A DNA stretch of 64,000 nucleotides from an uncultured beta proteobacterium. Lineage in GTDB: Bacteria; Pseudomonadota; Gammaproteobacteria; Burkholderiales; Burkholderiaceae_C. Below, piece by piece: positions 45,244 through 57,918 of this stretch (its first letter is position 1; each line of letters begins with the position of its first letter). The stretch covers positions 1 to 64,000 of the forward strand of contig CAIKLM010000164.1 of NCBI GenBank assembly GCA_903828235.1. Direction: 5' to 3'. Position numbers and translations under genes: made by a program. The notes below the pieces were generated by a model. It made no database searches. It had not been told where the DNA came from and saw only the letters and a program-made list of their open reading frames with translations.

Positions 45244-47331
45244 ATGGCCCTGTTCGCCTACTTCGAGAGCCGCATCCGTCCGACCGCGATGCCCGGCAGC
45301 GCGCCTCCCCAGGGCCTGCTGGCCTTCTATTGGCACTTCATCCGCCAGGCCAAGCACCTGTTCGGCGCGATGTTCGTCACCGGGCTGGTGGTGGCGCTGA
45401 TCGACACCCTGATCCCGCTGTTCATCGGACGCCTGGTGCGGCTGATGGAAGCCACCGACCGCGCCGCGGCGCTGGACGCCGCGATGCCGACGCTGCTGGC
45501 GATGGGCGCGGCGGTGCTGATCGGCCGGCCGCTGGCGCTGCTGCTGGACAGCCTGGTGCGCAACAACGCGGTGGTGCCGGGGGTCACCAGCCTCATCCGC
45601 TGGCAGAGCCACTGGCACGTGGTGCGGCAGAGCTGGCCGTTCTTCCAGAACGACTTCGCGGGCCGCATCGCCAACCGCGTCATGCAGACCAGCAACGCGG
45701 TGCGCGAGAGCGTGGTCAGCTGCATCCGCGCCGTCTGGTACATCATCGTCTAGGGCCTGTCGGCTCTGGTGCTCATGGCCATGGCCGACTGGCGGCTGGC
45801 GCTGCCCACGGTGGCCTGGTTCGTGGGCTACGTGGTGTTCCTGCGCCACTTCGTGCCGCAGATGCGCGACCTGGCCAAGACGAGCTCGGAGCTGCGCAGC
45901 CAGGTCATGGGCCGCGTGGTCGACAGCTACACCAACATCCTCACGGTGAAGCTGTTCGCCCGCGCGCGCGACGAGGACGCCTACGTGCGCGAGGTGATCG
46001 ACGAGCACAGCGGCGCCATCGCCGCGCACATGCGGCTGATCACCATCTTCATGACCACGCTGTCGGCGCTCAACGCGATGCTGCTCGTGGGCACGGCGGC
46101 CATCGGCGTGTGGCTGTGGGGCAATGGCACCATCGACGCCGGCACGGTGGCCACCGCCTTGCCGCTGGCCTGGGCCATCGCCAACGTGGCCGGCTTCGTG
46201 AGCTGGGAAGTCACCGGCATCTTCGAGAACGTGGGCGTGGTGCAGGAAGGCATGGAGACCATCGCCGTGCCGCACGCGATGGCCGACAAGCCCGGCGCGC
46301 GCGAGCTGCAGGTCGAGCGCGGCGAGATCCGCTTCGAGCACGTGACCTTCACCTACGGCCGCAACGACGGCAAGAAGGTGCTCGACGACCTGAGCCTGGT
46401 GGTCAGGCCCGGCGAGCGCGTGGGCCTGGTGGGCCGCTCGGGCGCCGGCAAGAGCACGCTGGTGAACCTGCTGCTGCGCTTCCACGACATGGAGCAAGGC
46501 AGCGTGCGCGTCGACGGCCACGACATCCGCGGCCTCAGCCAGGAGAGCCTGCGCGCCGCCATCGGGCTGGTGACGCAGGACACCTCGCTGCTGCACCGCT
46601 CGATCGCCGCCAACATCGGCTACGGCCGGCCCGGCGCGTCGATGGACGAGATCGTGGCCGCGGCCCGCAAGGCGCAGGCGCACGAGTTCATCCTCGGGCT
46701 GCAGGACTGGAAGGGCCGCACCGGCTACGACGCCCACGTGGGCGAGCGCGGCGTCAAGCTCAGCGGCGGCCAGCGCCAGCGCGTCGCCATCGCGCGCGTG
46801 GTGCTGAAGGACGCGCCCATCCTGCTGCTCGACGAGGCCACCAGCGCGCTGGACAGCGAGGTCGAGCTCGCCATCCAGGAGCAGCTGCTGGGCCTGATGG
46901 AGGGCAAGACGGTGATCGCCATCGCCCACCGCCTGAGCACCATCGCGCGCATGGACCGGCTGATCGTGCTCGAGCAGGGCCGCATCGTCGAGCAGGGCAC
47001 GCACGCCGAACTGCTGGCGCTGGGCGGCCACTACGCCAAGCTCTGGTCGCACCAGAGCGGAGGCTTCCTGGGGGGGAGTAGGCCCCCAGGCTGCGGGCGC
47101 TGCGCGTCCTCGCCACCCCCCCGGGGGGCTCAGCCCGGACCGGGGGACCCGGATCCGGGCTGGGTGGGCCCCCAGGCTGCGGGCGCTGCGCGTCCTCGCC
47201 ACCCCCCGAGGGGGCTCAGCCCGGACCGGGAAACCCGGATCCAGGCTGGGCGGGCCCCCAGGCTGCGGGCGCGATCTCAGGGCATCGCCGCGATCACCTG
47301 GGCCACCGATGCGGTGAGCTTCTTCGCGTAG
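45244..47331 (+). pseudogene. ABC exporter (permease-ATPase) interrupted by an amber codon
   Basis: A half-size ABC exporter with six predicted membrane helices and a C-terminal ATPase. The reading frame is broken by one TAG at 45751-45753 (codon 170), yet the same frame continues without any shift through the rest of the permease and the whole ATPase: GRSGAGKST, the LSGGQRQRVA signature and ILLLDEATSALD are intact. A Tyr, Phe or Trp is expected at that place (WYIIV-?-GLSALVL), so a single base change or a sequencing error explains it. The frame lacks its normal stop: after SGGFLG it runs through the 86-bp repeat to 47331, into the antisense of the M20 gene. Probably inactive unless the amber is suppressed. 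Confidence 0.75.
47081..47275. repeat. 86-bp tandem repeat, two copies and a partial third
   Basis: Units begin at 47081, 47167 and 47253 (GGCCCCCAGGCTGCGGGCGC at each), an exact 86-bp period; the third copy stops after about 20 bp, just before the M20 gene stop. Each full unit contains two palindromes: a C6G6-type core (CCCCCCCGGGGGG in unit 1, CCCCCCGAGGGGG in unit 2) and AGCCCGGACCGGG paired with CCCGGATCC(G/A)GGCT (47132-47161 and 47218-47247). Copies differ at only a few bases, so duplication looks recent. The array fills the space between the convergent ABC and M20 genes and encodes a spurious C-terminal tail on the former. Confidence 0.85.
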
Positions 47332-48758
47332 GGCACGTGCAGGAACTCGTTGGGCCCGTGGGCGTTGCTCTTCGGGCCCAGCACGCCACAGACCATCATC
47401 TGCGCCCTCGGGAAGCCGGCCTGCAGCATGCTCATCAGCGGAATCGTGCCGCCTTGCCCGATGTAGCCCAGCGGCGCGCCCCAGTGCGCCATCGAGGCGC
47501 CGTCCATGGCCCGTTCCAGCCAGGGCGCGAGTTCCGGCGCGTTCCAGCCCGTCGCGCCCAGCTGCCCGGCGCGGCCGTCGGGGTGGAAGATGACGCGGGC
47601 GTTGTAGGGCGCGTTGTCCTCCAGCAGCGCCTTCAGGCGCATGCTGGCCTCGTGGCCGTCCACCAGCGGCGGCAGGCGCAGGCTCAGCTTGAAGGCCGTG
47701 TGCGGCCGCAGCACGTTGCCGGCGTTGGCCAGCTCGGGGAAGCCCTCCGCGCCGGTGACGCTGAGCGTGGGCCGCCAGGTGCGGTTGAGCAGGCCCTCGA
47801 CGGGGTCGGTGGTGGTGGGCAGGGCCACGCCGCCGTCGGCGCCGCAGGCCCAGGGAAAGCGTTTCCAGACCTCGTCGCCGAGGATGGCCGCCGTGGCGCG
47901 CGCCTGCGCCACGCGCGAGGCCGGAATCTCACAGTGGAAGCTCTCGGGCAGCAGCCGCCCGGTGGCGCTGTCCTCGAGCCGGTCGAGCACGTGGCGCAGG
48001 ATGCGGAAGCTGCTGGGCACCAGGCCCGAGCTGTCGCCCGAGTGCACGCCCTCGGTCAGGATCTCCACCTTCAGCACGCCGCTGACCATGCCGCGCAGGC
48101 TGGTCGTCAGCCAGAGCTGCTCGTAGTTGCCGGCGCCGCTGTCCAGGCACACGACGAGGCCGATGTCGCCCAGCCGCGGCCTCAGCGCTTCGATGAAAGC
48201 GGGCAGGTCGGGGCTGCCGCTTTCCTCGCCGCTCTCGATCAGGCCCACGCAGCGCGGGCGTGCGATGCCTTGGCGGTCGAGCGACTCGATCGCGGTGATG
48301 GCGGCGTAGGCGGCGTAGCCGTCGTCGGCGCCGCCACGGCCGTAGAGCAGGCCGTTCTCGAACTTGGGGGTCCAGGGCCCGAGGTCGCTGCGCCAGCCGT
48401 TGAACTCGGGCTGCTTGTCGAGGTGGCCGTAGAGCAGCACCGTGTTGCCGCTGCCGTCGGCGGCGGCGCGCGTGGCCGGGATGTCGAAGAACAGCACCGG
48501 CGTCCGCCCCGGCAGGCGGATCACCTCCAGCGTCAGCCCGGCGATGCGGCGGCCCTCGATCCAGCGCGCGGCATCCACCACCACGCGGTCGAGCAGGCCG
48601 TGCTCGGCCCACTTGGCGTCGAACATCGGGCTCTTGGCCGGCACCGCGATGTAGTCGGTGAGGGCGGGCACGATGCGCTGGTCCCAGGCCTCGTCGGCGT
48701 GCGCCGCGAGCGAGGCGGCCAGGGCGCCGGCCTCGGCGCTGCGGGTGGGGGCGTTCAT
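47277..48758 (-). CDS. M20-family metallopeptidase (dipeptidase-like)
   Basis: A 493-residue zinc peptidase. Metal-binding and catalytic features are LLYGHLDKQPEFNGW, LYGRGGADDGYAAYAAITAIE (bridging Asp) and LIESGEESGSPDLPAF (the catalytic Glu-Glu pair). The lid/dimerisation domain follows, and late HGPNEFLHVPYAKKL supplies the last ligand. It resembles M20 dipeptidases and carboxypeptidases of the ArgE/DapE/CPG2 group, with no signal peptide, so it is cytoplasmic. The ATG 48756-48758 has AGGAGA at 6 bp and begins MNAPTRSAEA; an upstream ATG at 48806 adds only non-conserved residues. The substrate cannot be fixed by reading. Confidence 0.88.
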   Translation of the reverse strand: MNAPTRSAEAGALAASLAAHADEAWDQRIVPALTDYIAVPAKSPMFDAKWAEHGLLDRVVVDAARWIEGRRIAGLTLEVIRLPGRTPVLFFDIPATRAAADGSGNTVLLYGHLDKQPEFNGWRSDLGPWTPKFENGLLYGRGGADDGYAAYAAITAIESLDRQGIARPRCVGLIESGEESGSPDLPAFIEALRPRLGDIGLVVCLDSGAGNYEQLWLTTSLRGMVSGVLKVEILTEGVHSGDSSGLVPSSFRILRHVLDRLEDSATGRLLPESFHCEIPASRVAQARATAAILGDEVWKRFPWACGADGGVALPTTTDPVEGLLNRTWRPTLSVTGAEGFPELANAGNVLRPHTAFKLSLRLPPLVDGHEASMRLKALLEDNAPYNARVIFHPDGRAGQLGATGWNAPELAPWLERAMDGASMAHWGAPLGYIGQGGTIPLMSMLQAGFPRAQMMVCGVLGPKSNAHGPNEFLHVPYAKKLTASVAQVIAAMP

Positions 48759-48787
48759 GGCGGCGGTCTCCTGAAGGTGTGTGCAGT

Positions 48788-49621
48788 CTAGAGCCGGTCC
48801 AGCCACTGCACGAGCCGCATCAGCACGCCCTCGCGCTCGGGCTCGTTGAAGATCTCGTGGCGCATGGCCTCGAACTCCCAGGCGGTGAGCACGCGCGGCG
48901 GCGCGGCGGCGGCGAAGGCGCGGCTGCCGGCGGGGTCGACGACGCGATCAGCGCCGCCCCACATCAGCAGCGTCGGCAGCGCCCAGCGCGGCGCGGCGGC
49001 GCGCACGTGCTCGCCGGCGTCGAGGATGAAGCGCGCCAGCCGCGCGCTGATGCGGTCGTGCACCAGCGGGTCGGCGAGGAAGGCGGCCACGACGGCCTCG
49101 TCGTGCGACAGGCCGCGGGGGTCGATGCCGTTGCGCTGTGCCAGGTCGGGCAGCAGCCGCTCGCCGATGGCCAGCTGCCAGCGCTGCCAGGCCGACAGCC
49201 GCGCGGCCAGTGCGGGCGACGACAGTGCCAGCCCCTGCACCGGGCGGCTCCAGCCCGCCGGGCGCGGGTTCAGCGCCTCGGCCACGAAGCGCGCCGCCAA
49301 CGCGCCGCCCATGCTGTGGCCCAGCAGCACCCGCGGGCCGCCGGTGGCCGGTGCCCGGTCCAGCACCTGCGCGAGGTCTTCCAGCAGGCAGTCGCCCCGG
49401 GGCAGCGTGCCGCGCGGCCCGCCGCTGCGGCCGTGGCCGCGCTGGTCGTGCGCGAGCACCGACCAGCCCGCGGCGTTCAGCGCCCGCGCCACGTGGTCGT
49501 AGCGCGCTGCGTGCTCGCCAAGCCCGTGCACCACGACCACCAGGCCGCGCGGCGCCGGAACCGGCCACTCCGACAGCGCCAGGGCGAGCCCGTCGGGGGT
49601 GTTGAGGACGGGGTTGCTCAC
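48788..49621 (-). CDS. Monoacylglycerol lipase/lysophospholipase-like hydrolase
   Basis: A 277-residue alpha/beta-hydrolase of the monoglyceride-lipase (Hydrolase_4) type. VVVVHGLGEHAARYDHVARALNAAGWSVLAHDQRGHGRSGG is the characteristic N-terminal block. The nucleophile Ser is in VLLGHSMGGALAARF, an Asp in LLMWGGADRVVDP, and the catalytic His in EAMRHEIFNEPE. It probably hydrolyses monoacylglycerols or lysophospholipids. The start is taken as GTG 49619-49621 (MSNPVLNTPDG); the upstream frame is AT-rich and non-coding in character. It follows the divergent region to the cNMP-binding gene. Confidence 0.85.
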   Translation of the reverse strand: MSNPVLNTPDGLALALSEWPVPAPRGLVVVVHGLGEHAARYDHVARALNAAGWSVLAHDQRGHGRSGGPRGTLPRGDCLLEDLAQVLDRAPATGGPRVLLGHSMGGALAARFVAEALNPRPAGWSRPVQGLALSSPALAARLSAWQRWQLAIGERLLPDLAQRNGIDPRGLSHDEAVVAAFLADPLVHDRISARLARFILDAGEHVRAAAPRWALPTLLMWGGADRVVDPAGSRAFAAAAPPRVLTAWEFEAMRHEIFNEPEREGVLMRLVQWLDRL

Positions 49622-49756
49622 GATGGCCCCACCGGCTCGGTTCTTGGAATATTTGACATTTTCAACATCATCTCCGACGCTAAATTCGATACATTCATTT
49701 CTTCTCTTATCACTTAGGGCGCGCGACATCGCGACGGTGGCGAGCCCTCCCGAGCC
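49622..49756. other. AT-rich divergent promoter region
   Basis: The 135-bp gap between the lipase (-) and the cNMP-binding protein (+) contains the most A+T-rich stretch of the window (about 49641-49720). A perfect -35 TTGACA lies at 49653-49658 on the plus strand, but the nearest -10-like TAAATT is ~22 bp away. TTGA-N5-TCAA overlaps it (49653-49665), one base short of a CRP/FNR half-site spacing. These features suggest a regulated promoter for one or both genes. Confidence 0.45.
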
Positions 49757-50944
49757 GTGATTCCTCAAGACGACTTCTTGCAGTTTGCCCGCGAGGCCGA
49801 GGCGAGCCGGCTCCGGGCCTTCGCCGGCGACGTGATCTACAAGGAGGGCATGCCGGCCACCCACCTGTACATCATCACCGAGGGCGAGGTCGACCTGTTC
49901 CTGGTGCGCGACGGCAGGCGCACCGTGGTCGAGACCCTGCGCACGGGGCAGTGCTTCGGCATCGAGCCGCACCTGGAGCGGCCCGAGCGGCTGCACAGCG
50001 CCGCCGCCCGCAGCTACAGCGAGATGTCGCTCGTGCCGCTGCACGCCGTGGCCGAGGCCGTGGCCGAGGGCTCCGAGCTGGCGCGCGGCCTGCTGCGCAC
50101 GCTGTCGGAGCGGACGCTGGCGGCCCACCGCCTGATCGCGCAGCGCGTGAACTTCCAGCCCGAACTGCAGGTGTACGCGCAGATCCTGCACCTGCTGGGC
50201 CTGGCCGAGGTCGGCCGTGCCGCGGTGGCGCTGCGCCCCGGCGCCGACAACCGCAGCCCCCAGGCGCAGCCGCTGCTGCAGGACGTGCTGCACAACGCCC
50301 GGCTGCTGCTGGGCCACTCCGAGCGCCACGCGCTCGCCTGCCTGGCCCGGCTGCGCGCGGCCTGCCTCATCCGCATCGAGGACGACCGCGGCCTGGGCAA
50401 GCGCGTGCACTTCGCCGTGCGCGACATCGTCTCCGACGTGCGCCGGCTCGTCGAGAGCGACGCCGACGCCGACCGGCTGCGGCACGAGACGCTGAGCCTG
50501 GACGAGTTCGCCTCGATGGTGGACGTCGAGCGCACCGTGCTGCTGCGCAAGCTGGCGGCCGGCGACTTCGCCGACGACGTCTTCACCTTCCGCCGCGAGG
50601 AGATCCTGCGCCTGCTCGACACCCAGGGCCGGCGCTACTTCGCCGAGCGGCGCATCAAGCAGCCGCAGGAGTTCACCGAGGTCGCCGACCTCGAGTTCGC
50701 CGACGCCAAGACGCTGTTCGCGGCGCTGTCGCGCCGCGACGGCCTGGACCTGGCCAAGCTGCTGGCCACGCTGGCCGGCGAGCCAGTGCGCGACCGCATC
50801 CTGGACGCCCTGCCGAGGCGCCGCCGCGAGGAGGTCGAGGCCGAGCTGCAGGGCCTGCGGCCCGATCCGGTGGAGGCGCGGCAGCTGGGCCTGGCGCTGC
50901 TCGGCGAGGTGCAGGCGGCGATGCTGGCCGCGCAGGGCGGCTGA
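49757..50944 (+). CDS. Cyclic-nucleotide-binding protein with a FliG-C-like domain
   Basis: A 395-residue protein with an unusual layout. Residues about 19-110 are a cNMP-binding beta-roll (YKEGMPATHLYIITEGEVDLFLVRDG, GQCFGIEPHLE). Residues about 170-225 look like a winged helix. Residues about 310-390 resemble the C-terminal motor domain of FliG: LEFADAKTLFAALSRRDGLDLAKLLATLAGEPVRDRILDALPRRRREEVEAEL, then VEARQLGLALLGEVQ. In FliG this region contacts the stator and controls motor direction. No flagellar genes are nearby. The start is GTG 49757-49759, the only good one. The phosphate-binding motif of the roll is degenerate, so the ligand is uncertain. Confidence 0.72.
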   Translation: MIPQDDFLQFAREAEASRLRAFAGDVIYKEGMPATHLYIITEGEVDLFLVRDGRRTVVETLRTGQCFGIEPHLERPERLHSAAARSYSEMSLVPLHAVAEAVAEGSELARGLLRTLSERTLAAHRLIAQRVNFQPELQVYAQILHLLGLAEVGRAAVALRPGADNRSPQAQPLLQDVLHNARLLLGHSERHALACLARLRAACLIRIEDDRGLGKRVHFAVRDIVSDVRRLVESDADADRLRHETLSLDEFASMVDVERTVLLRKLAAGDFADDVFTFRREEILRLLDTQGRRYFAERRIKQPQEFTEVADLEFADAKTLFAALSRRDGLDLAKLLATLAGEPVRDRILDALPRRRREEVEAELQGLRPDPVEARQLGLALLGEVQAAMLAAQGG

Positions 50945-50960
50945 GCGCCGGCCCGGCCGG

Positions 50961-51749
50961 CTACGGCACCCAGCCGTAGTCGATGGTCAGCGGCGCGTGG
51001 TCGGAGAAGCGCTCGTCGAGGTAGATCGCGGCCTTCTTCGCCGTGGCCGCCACCGCGGGCGTGGCGAAGTGGTAGTCCAGCCGCCAGCCCACGTTCTTGT
51101 CCCAGGCCTGGCCGCGGTTGCTCCACCACGTGTACTGCTCGGGGCGGGTGTCGAGCGTGCGGAACACGTCCACGAGGCCGCCTTCGCCGAGGAGCCCGTC
51201 CAGCCAGGCGCGCTCCTCGGGCAGGAAGCCGCTGTTCTTCTGGTTGCTCTTCCAGTTGCGGAGGTCGATCTCCTTGTGGGCGATGTTGACGTCGCCCAGC
51301 AGGATGAACTCGCGCTCGGCCTTCAGCCGCATCAGGTGGGGGTACATCGCCGCCAGGAAGCGGAACTTGGCGGCCTGTCGGTCCTCGCCGCTGCTGCCGC
51401 TGGGAAAGTAGCAGCTGATGACGCTGAACCGGCGCCGGGGGGTGTCGTAGCGCGCCTCGACCCAGCGGCCTTCGTCGTCGAACTCGGGCGAGCCGAAGCC
51501 CGTGATCACGTCGCTGGGTGATTTCTTCACGTACAGGCCGACACCCGAGTAGCCCTTCTTGCGAGCAAAATGGAAGTGGCCTTGCAACCCCCCGACGCGG
51601 TCGAGGGTCCCGGCCACGTCGCCGGCCTGCGCCTTGACCTCCTGCACGCCCATACAATCCGCCGCCGCGGCTTCGGCCCAGGCTGCGAACCCCTTTCTGG
51701 CGGCCGAGCGGATGCCGTTCAGGTTGAGCGTGACCACTCTGAAAGCCAA
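50961..51749 (-). CDS. xth: Exodeoxyribonuclease III/AP endonuclease
   Basis: A 262-residue EEP-family nuclease that acts at abasic sites. Family features are [53 protein letters not shown] and RLDYHFATP ending [10 protein letters not shown]. The start is taken as TTG 51747-51749 ([12 protein letters not shown]), because a near-perfect GGAGGAA (51760-51754) precedes it and no ATG or GTG gives as complete an N-terminus; GTG two codons after the Arg is an alternative. It is divergent from pyrE with only 33 bp between start codons, so the two promoters must overlap each other or the neighbouring coding regions. Confidence 0.92.
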   Translation of the reverse strand: MAFRVVTLNLNGIRSAARKGFAAWAEAAAADCMGVQEVKAQAGDVAGTLDRVGGLQGHFHFARKKGYSGVGLYVKKSPSDVITGFGSPEFDDEGRWVEARYDTPRRRFSVISCYFPSGSSGEDRQAAKFRFLAAMYPHLMRLKAEREFILLGDVNIAHKEIDLRNWKSNQKNSGFLPEERAWLDGLLGEGGLVDVFRTLDTRPEQYTWWSNRGQAWDKNVGWRLDYHFATPAVAATAKKAAIYLDERFSDHAPLTIDYGWVP

Positions 51750-51782
51750 GAGATTCCTCCAGCGCCCGCCGTTAGACCCGCG

Positions 51783-52478
51783 ATGAGCCTCCCCGCCCCG
51801 GATCCGATCGCACAGGAGTTCGTGCCCTTCGCCTTGCGCGCGGGCGTGCTGCGCTTCGGGGAGTTCCGCACCAAGGCCGGCAGGCTGTCGCCGTACTTCT
51901 TCAATGCCGGGGGCTTCGACGACGGTGCCAAGCTCGGGGCGCTTGCGGCATTCTATGCACGGCGCCTGCTGCAGGCCCGCAGCGAGGGCCGCCTGGCCTT
52001 CGACATGTTGTTCGGCCCGGCCTACAAGGGCATCACCCTGGCCTCGGCCGTGGCGGTGGAGATGGCGCGCGCCGGCCACAACCTGCCCTACGCCTACAAC
52101 CGCAAGGAAGCCAAGGACCACGGCGAGGGCGGCACGCTGGTCGGCGCCCCCGTGCGCGGGCGCGTGCTCATCGTCGACGACGTCATCTCGGCCGGCACCT
52201 CGGTGCGCGAGTCCATCGCCATGATCCGCGCCGCCGGCGCCGTGCCGGCGGGCGTGGCCATCGCGCTGGACCGGCAGGAGCGCGCCACGCAGGACGGCGC
52301 CGACGCGCCCTGGAGCGCGGTGCAGTTCGTCGAGCGCGAGCTCGACCTGCCCGTGGTGGCCGTGGCCACGCTGGCCGACCTGCTGCAGTGGCTGCGCGCC
52401 GGGGCCGATGCCTCGCTGGCCGAGCACGCCGCCGCCGTCGAGGCCTACCGCGCACGCTACGGCGTGGCGGCGGACTGA
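51783..52478 (+). CDS. pyrE: Orotate phosphoribosyltransferase
   Basis: A 231-residue enzyme of de novo pyrimidine synthesis that joins orotate to PRPP. The PRPP-binding loop is [17 protein letters not shown], and the N-terminal block [21 protein letters not shown] and the [19 protein letters not shown] segment are typical of PyrE. The start ATG 51783 yields the usual length; the frame is open upstream inside the divergent xth gene. A TACAAT at 51653-51658, inside xth, could be its -10, which would leave a leader of ~120 nt. Confidence 0.95.
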   Translation: MSLPAPDPIAQEFVPFALRAGVLRFGEFRTKAGRLSPYFFNAGGFDDGAKLGALAAFYARRLLQARSEGRLAFDMLFGPAYKGITLASAVAVEMARAGHNLPYAYNRKEAKDHGEGGTLVGAPVRGRVLIVDDVISAGTSVRESIAMIRAAGAVPAGVAIALDRQERATQDGADAPWSAVQFVERELDLPVVAVATLADLLQWLRAGADASLAEHAAAVEAYRARYGVAAD

Positions 52479-52483
52479 CCGCC

Positions 52484-53173
52484 ATGCTGCGGCCGGGCAT
52501 CCTCGGGATCCTGCTGGGCCTGGCGGGCCTGTGGCCGGCCGCGGCCGCGTCGCAACAGCCGCCCACGACCTCCGGCATCTACACCTGCGTCGACGACCGC
52601 GGCCGCCGTCTCACGGCCGACCGGCCCATCGTCGAGTGCCGCCACAAGGAGCAGCAGATCCTCAACCGCGACGGCTCGCTGCGCGCCGTCCTGCCGCCCA
52701 CGCTCACGGCCGAGGAGCGCGCCGCCAAGGAAGCCCGCGAGCGCGCCGCCGCCGAGTCCAAGGTCGCCAGCGCCGACGCCGCGCGCCGCGACCGCAACCT
52801 GCTGGCGCGCTTCCCCGACGAAGCCTCACACAACCGCGCGCGCGAGGCCGCGCTCGACCCCGTGCGCGTGGCCATGCGCGCCACCGAGCAGCGCCTGCGC
52901 GAGCTGCAGGCGTCGCGCAAGCCGCTGCTCGACGAGGCCGAGTTCTACGTCGGCAAGACCCTGCCGCCCAAGCTGCGCAGCGCGCTCGATGCCAACGACG
53001 CCTCGGTCGAGGCGCAGCGAGCCGCCGGCGCCACGCAGGAGGCCGAGCTCGAGCGCATCAACCGCCTCTACGACGCCGAGCTCGAGCGCCTGCGCCGGCT
53101 GTGGGCCGGTGCGTCCCCGGGCTCGGTGCCCATGTCGGCGGCCGATCGCTCGGCTCCCATCGCCAGGCCCTGA
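52484..53173 (+). CDS. DUF4124-type periplasmic protein
   Basis: A 229-residue exported protein. A signal peptide (ILGILLGLAGLWPAAAASQ) is followed by a short DUF4124-like domain (SGIYTCVDDRGRRLTADRPIVECRHKEQQILNRDGSLR), with two cysteines placed as in the family. A long charged helical segment (residues about 75-215) rich in Arg, Glu and Ala, probably coiled coil, completes it. DUF4124 is common in betaproteobacteria and unassigned. It begins 5 bp after the pyrE stop, so it is co-transcribed with pyrE, although no functional link is evident. It ends 31 bp from the convergent gatB stop. Confidence 0.8.
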   Translation: MLRPGILGILLGLAGLWPAAAASQQPPTTSGIYTCVDDRGRRLTADRPIVECRHKEQQILNRDGSLRAVLPPTLTAEERAAKEARERAAAESKVASADAARRDRNLLARFPDEASHNRAREAALDPVRVAMRATEQRLRELQASRKPLLDEAEFYVGKTLPPKLRSALDANDASVEAQRAAGATQEAELERINRLYDAELERLRRLWAGASPGSVPMSAADRSAPIARP

Positions 53174-53204
53174 CGCCGCAGGCTCGCGGCGCCTCGCCCG
53201 CGCC

Positions 53205-57857
<4,653 letters not shown>

Positions 57858-57867
57858 TGTCCGCCCC

Positions 57868-57900
57868 CGTCGCTGCGCGCCGGTCCCCCGAGGGGGCCTG
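57868..57900 (+). repeat. Degenerate copy of the intergenic GC-rich repeat
   Basis: CGCTGCGCG followed by CCCCCGAGGGGGC in the 61-bp mreB-mreC gap matches the order and sequence of the same blocks in the repeat unit at 47.1 kb. The CCCCCGAGGGGG core can form a small hairpin. It may be a shortened member of the family. Confidence 0.45.
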
Positions 57901-57918
57901 AACGGCCTGGGGATCGCC

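Noticed and set aside
49653-49665. FNR/CRP box TTGA-N5-TCAA
   Set aside because: Half-site spacing is five bases, whereas CRP/FNR boxes need six. Kept only as an unusual promoter feature.
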